DNA of 8,495 nucleotides, taken from the NCBI GenBank assembly GCA_021203425.1, contig JAJQBF010000008.1:1-8495 (forward strand). Reading direction: 5' to 3'. This stretch comes from Clostridiales bacterium. GTDB lineage: Bacteria; Bacillota; Clostridia; Lachnospirales; CAG-274. This document shows positions 6,677 through 8,495 of the stretch, in pieces. Below the pieces are notes generated by a model, which was not told where the DNA came from, did no database searches, and saw only the letters and a list, made by a program, of their open reading frames with translations. The number at the start of each line of letters is the position of its first letter. Within the stretch, counting starts at the first letter, position 1. A program made the translations under genes and the position numbers.

Positions 6677-7009
6677 ATGTCGGAATGTTCACTTGTTGAA
6701 AGCTTAAGAAGATTTATAGGTCAGACAGTAACAATTTTTACAACAAGCGGCGGTCTTTCGGGAGAAGGCTTTACGGGGGTTCTTGCCTCTGTTACGGAAT
6801 GTACTGTTAAGCTGATTACCGATTTCGGCGCTGCTCCGACTTGCCCAATCGGAAGTGACTGCGGAGGCAGAAACAATAACCGAAACTGGGGCAATAACCC
6901 GGGCGGCGGAAGAGGCTGCGGCTGTGACGGCCGCCGAAGAAACTGGGTGGGCAGCGTTACGGAAATTCCCATATGTAAGATAGCCAGCTTTACACACAAC
7001 GCTGTTTAA
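6677..7009 (+). CDS. Small Cys/Gly/Arg/Asn-rich hypothetical protein, possible split small beta-barrel
   Basis: 110 aa, function unknown. ATG 6677 follows AGGGAGG (6661-6667) by 9 nt, a good start. Three parts are visible. Residues 6-60 alternate in beta fashion (GQTVTIFTTSGG, GFTGVLASVTECTVKLITDFG), reminiscent of the first strands of Sm-like or other small barrels. Residues 60-90 form a low-complexity insert rich in Gly, Asn, Arg and Cys with GGR, GRR and CGC repeats. Residues 91-110 (GSVTEIPICKIASFTHNAV) look like the closing strand and tail. There are seven Cys (4, 42, 56, 62, 81, 83, 100), and no signal peptide or membrane segment. I recall similar clostridial hypotheticals with the same ends and a variable Cys/Asn/His-rich middle, which would fit a spore-coat-like or RNA/metal-binding protein, but neither role is shown here. 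It lies 59 bp after the reductase with no terminator between, and ahead of a terminator. Confidence 0.8.
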   Translation: MSECSLVESLRRFIGQTVTIFTTSGGLSGEGFTGVLASVTECTVKLITDFGAAPTCPIGSDCGGRNNNRNWGNNPGGGRGCGCDGRRRNWVGSVTEIPICKIASFTHNAV

Positions 7010-7051
7010 TATTGTTAATTAACTTATCTCTTATCTGTTCTCATAATATTT

Positions 7052-7102
7052 CTGTCGGGATATAAGCCGAATAGGCATTTCCCGGCAGTTTTTTTCTTTT
7101 TT
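7052..7102 (+). terminator. Rho-independent terminator after the small protein gene
   Basis: CTGTCGGG (7052-7059) pairs with CCCGGCAG (7081-7088), 8 bp with one G-T wobble, around a 21-nt loop that contains a small GCC/GGC inner stem. It is followed at once by seven T, a C and six more T. It ends the transcript coming from the left and separates it from the methyltransferase promoter. Confidence 0.88.
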
Positions 7103-7107
7103 CGGGG

Positions 7108-7136
7108 TTGATATACTTTTTGGTGAGTGCTATAAT
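7108..7136 (+). promoter_or_regulatory. SigmaA-type promoter for the RNA methyltransferase gene
   Basis: TTGATA (-35, 7108-7113) and TATAAT (-10, 7131-7136) are separated by exactly 17 bp, with transcription expected to start near 7143. It lies just past the preceding terminator and about 35 bp before the methyltransferase start codon. No operator-like palindrome is seen, which suggests constitutive expression. Confidence 0.85.
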
Positions 7137-7170
7137 TGGCATAAAGCAGAAATTTTAAGGAGATTTTTCA

Positions 7171-8322
7171 ATGGAAAAGAATAAATATGATATAACAGTT
7201 ACATCTACTTTCGGGCTTGAGGCAGTTGTTAAAAGGGAGCTTTTGAATTTAGGCTATGACAAATTAGAGGTTTCCGACGGAGCTGTTGAATTTCAGGGCA
7301 GCGAAAGAGATATTGCCCTTTGTAATCTTTGGATAAGAAGCGGCAGCCGTGTTTTAATAAAGCTTAAGGAGTTTTCCGCAGTCACCTTCGAGGAGTTGTT
7401 TCAGGGGGTTTACTCAATCGGCTGGGAGAAAATCATACCCTTTAAGGGTTGTTTTATTGTAACGGGCAAATCGGCAAGGTCTGTTTTATCAAGTGTTCCT
7501 GCCTGTCAGTCTGTGGCGGAAAAGGCAGTTATAAAAAAATTACAGACAAAATATAAGGCTGAGCGGTTTCCTAAATCCGGCGAAAGGTATATTATACAAA
7601 TTTCTCTCAATAAGGACGTTGTGACTGTGACTCTTGACACTTCGGGAACTCCTCTCTATAAAAGAGGCTACCGAAAGGCTATAGGCGCCGCCCCCCTAAA
7701 GGAAACTATGGCGGCAGGTATGGTTCTTTTGAGCTATTGGCGAAAGGACAGGCTGCTTTTCGACCCCTGCTGCGATTCGGGAACGATTCTAACCGAGGCA
7801 GCCCTTATTGCCAAAAACATTGCTCCCGGGCTTAACCGCAGTTTCGACTTTGAAGAATGGGGCTTTTTTGACGGTTCGGTAATAGAAGAGGAGCGAAAAA
7901 AGGCAGCAGCGGCAATTGACGAAGATTTCCGCCCGAGGCTTAAGGGCAGCGACATTGATCCGGAGATTTTGAAACTGGCAAGGGAGAATGCCGAAAGGGC
8001 AGGTGTTGGCGATTGCATCGAATTTGAAGAGTGCCCATTAAATAAAGCAAGTCTTACGGAAGACTACGGCATATGTATAACAAACCCTCCCTACGGCGAA
8101 AGAATGGGCGATTTAGACGATGTCGAAACCCTTTACAGAGATATGGGGCGGCTTTTCGGCTCAAATAATACATGGTCGGCTTATTTTCTGACTTCACACG
8201 AGGGCTTTGAAAGACTTTACGGCAGAAAAGCCGATAAAAAAAGAAAGCTGTTTAACGGAAATGTAAAGGTAGATTATTATCAATATTTCGGAAAGCGCCC
8301 GCCGAAAAAAGACAAAACATAA
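7171..8322 (+). CDS. ypsC: THUMP-domain class I SAM-dependent RNA methyltransferase (YpsC/RlmL family)
   Basis: Predicted 23S rRNA guanine-N2 methyltransferase, 383 aa, close to the length of Bacillus subtilis YpsC; E. coli RlmL is a longer fusion. Residues 1 to about 155 hold the N-terminal region and THUMP RNA-binding domain (TSTFGLEAVVKRELLNLGYD near the start, then LWIRSGSRVLIKLKEF and TFEELFQGVYSIGWE). Residues about 160-375 are the Rossmann methyltransferase: SAM-binding motif I DPCCDSGT (198-205), the acidic SDIDPEIL turn, and catalytic NPPY (305-308) in NPPYGERMGD. Motif I is unusual, with Asp202 where the family normally has Gly (DPxCGSGT). The start follows AAGGAG (7157-7162) by 8 nt. 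The gene is monocistronic here, with its own promoter and terminator. By family knowledge it would methylate a guanine equivalent to G2445 in large-subunit rRNA; the exact site is inferred. Confidence 0.92.
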   Translation: MEKNKYDITVTSTFGLEAVVKRELLNLGYDKLEVSDGAVEFQGSERDIALCNLWIRSGSRVLIKLKEFSAVTFEELFQGVYSIGWEKIIPFKGCFIVTGKSARSVLSSVPACQSVAEKAVIKKLQTKYKAERFPKSGERYIIQISLNKDVVTVTLDTSGTPLYKRGYRKAIGAAPLKETMAAGMVLLSYWRKDRLLFDPCCDSGTILTEAALIAKNIAPGLNRSFDFEEWGFFDGSVIEEERKKAAAAIDEDFRPRLKGSDIDPEILKLARENAERAGVGDCIEFEECPLNKASLTEDYGICITNPPYGERMGDLDDVETLYRDMGRLFGSNNTWSAYFLTSHEGFERLYGRKADKKRKLFNGNVKVDYYQYFGKRPPKKDKT

Positions 8323-8341
8323 TAAAGACGGCAATCAGAAA

Positions 8342-8388
8342 GCCGCCCCGAAGATTGAATCAAATCAATTTACGGGGCGGCATTTTTT
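8342..8388 (+). terminator. Strong rho-independent terminator after the methyltransferase
   Basis: GCCGCCCCG (8342-8350) and CGGGGCGGC (8373-8381) form a perfect 9-bp GC-rich stem. Inside it, ATTGA (8354-8358) and TCAAT (8365-8369) add an inner 5-bp stem with a 6-nt loop. Six T follow at 8383-8388. It begins 20 bp after the stop codon. Confidence 0.95.
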
Positions 8389-8410
8389 CGAAAATTTTTT
8401 CGAATTTTTT
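8387..8410. repeat. AT-rich inverted repeat next to the terminator
   Basis: TTCGAAAA (8387-8394) and TTTTCGAA (8397-8404) are perfect 8-bp arms separated by two bases, followed by six T (8405-8410). It overlaps the T-run of the main terminator and could act as a weak second terminator. The A/T-rich stem makes this uncertain. Confidence 0.4.
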
Positions 8411-8412
8411 GG

Positions 8413-8485
8413 TTTACATTATAATTAAAAATAATTTGTAAAATCATACTTTTTCGATTTTGCATATGTAAAATATAATTTTACA
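8413..8485. promoter_or_regulatory. Operator-like array: TGTAAAAT half-sites and a 19-bp palindrome around TATAAT
   Basis: TGTAAAATATAATTTTACA (8467-8485) is a perfect palindrome with 8-bp arms and a 3-bp centre. It contains a TATAAT (8474-8479) that could be a -10, though no good -35 lies at the right distance. The half-site TGTAAAAT recurs at 8437-8444, exactly 30 bp earlier and in the same orientation, and the inverse TTTACA is at 8413-8418. The stretch from 8405 to the end has no gene. It is probably the regulated promoter region of a gene beyond the right edge; regulator and direction are unknown. Confidence 0.45.
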
Positions 8486-8495
8486 CAGAGTATAC

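Noticed and set aside
6704..6999. Two overlapping reverse-strand open frames opposite the small protein gene
   Set aside because: Both are low-complexity shadows of the Gly/Arg-rich coding strand; the forward frame has the ribosome binding site and coherent composition.

Overview
The window looks like chromosomal DNA from a low-GC Gram-positive anaerobe of the Clostridia. The grounds are AT-leaning codons (many AAA, GAA, ATA and TTA), strong AGGAGG-type ribosome binding sites, sigmaA-like promoters, and protein families typical of that class: a two-gene efflux ABC exporter, a TGS-domain nucleoside kinase, a YmfI/FabG-type reductase and a YpsC-type RNA methyltransferase. I do not name a genus. 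All real genes lie on the + strand.

Layout. Bases 1-139 hold a putative promoter (TATAAT at 18-23) overlapping a perfect inverted repeat (TTAGC-TT-GCTAA, 23-34). They also hold a second inverted repeat built on GGGGACGGTTCC (41-60), a strong Shine-Dalgarno (64-70), and an open but startless frame leading into the first gene. Bases 140-4215 form a MarR regulator plus heterodimeric multidrug-type ABC exporter cassette. The two ABC half-transporters show matched degenerate and canonical ATP sites, so they almost certainly work as one pump. At 4232-6617 the same tightly packed run continues into a uridine-kinase-like protein with an N-terminal TGS domain and a short-chain reductase resembling the elongation factor P 5-aminopentanone reductase YmfI. 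Spacings and overlaps from 140 to 6617 suggest one transcription unit.

Bases 6677-7009 encode a small Cys/Gly/Arg/Asn-rich protein that may be a small beta-barrel interrupted by a low-complexity insert. Its ribosome binding site can be paired into a hairpin. A rho-independent terminator (7052-7102) closes the block. A separate transcript then begins at a very good promoter (7108-7136) and encodes a THUMP-domain RNA methyltransferase of the YpsC/RlmL family (7171-8322), ended by a strong terminator (8342-8388). The last ~90 bases are non-coding. They carry TGTAAAAT half-sites and a 19-bp palindrome centred on a TATAAT, probably the control region of a gene beyond the window.

In function, the first block pairs drug or metabolite efflux and its regulator with nucleotide/translation-related housekeeping enzymes; the last gene is an rRNA-modification enzyme. 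No phage, IS transposase gene, CRISPR array, tRNA or rRNA was seen. The least explained items are the irregular 5' end of the marR gene, the 110-residue protein, and the operator-like array at the right edge.
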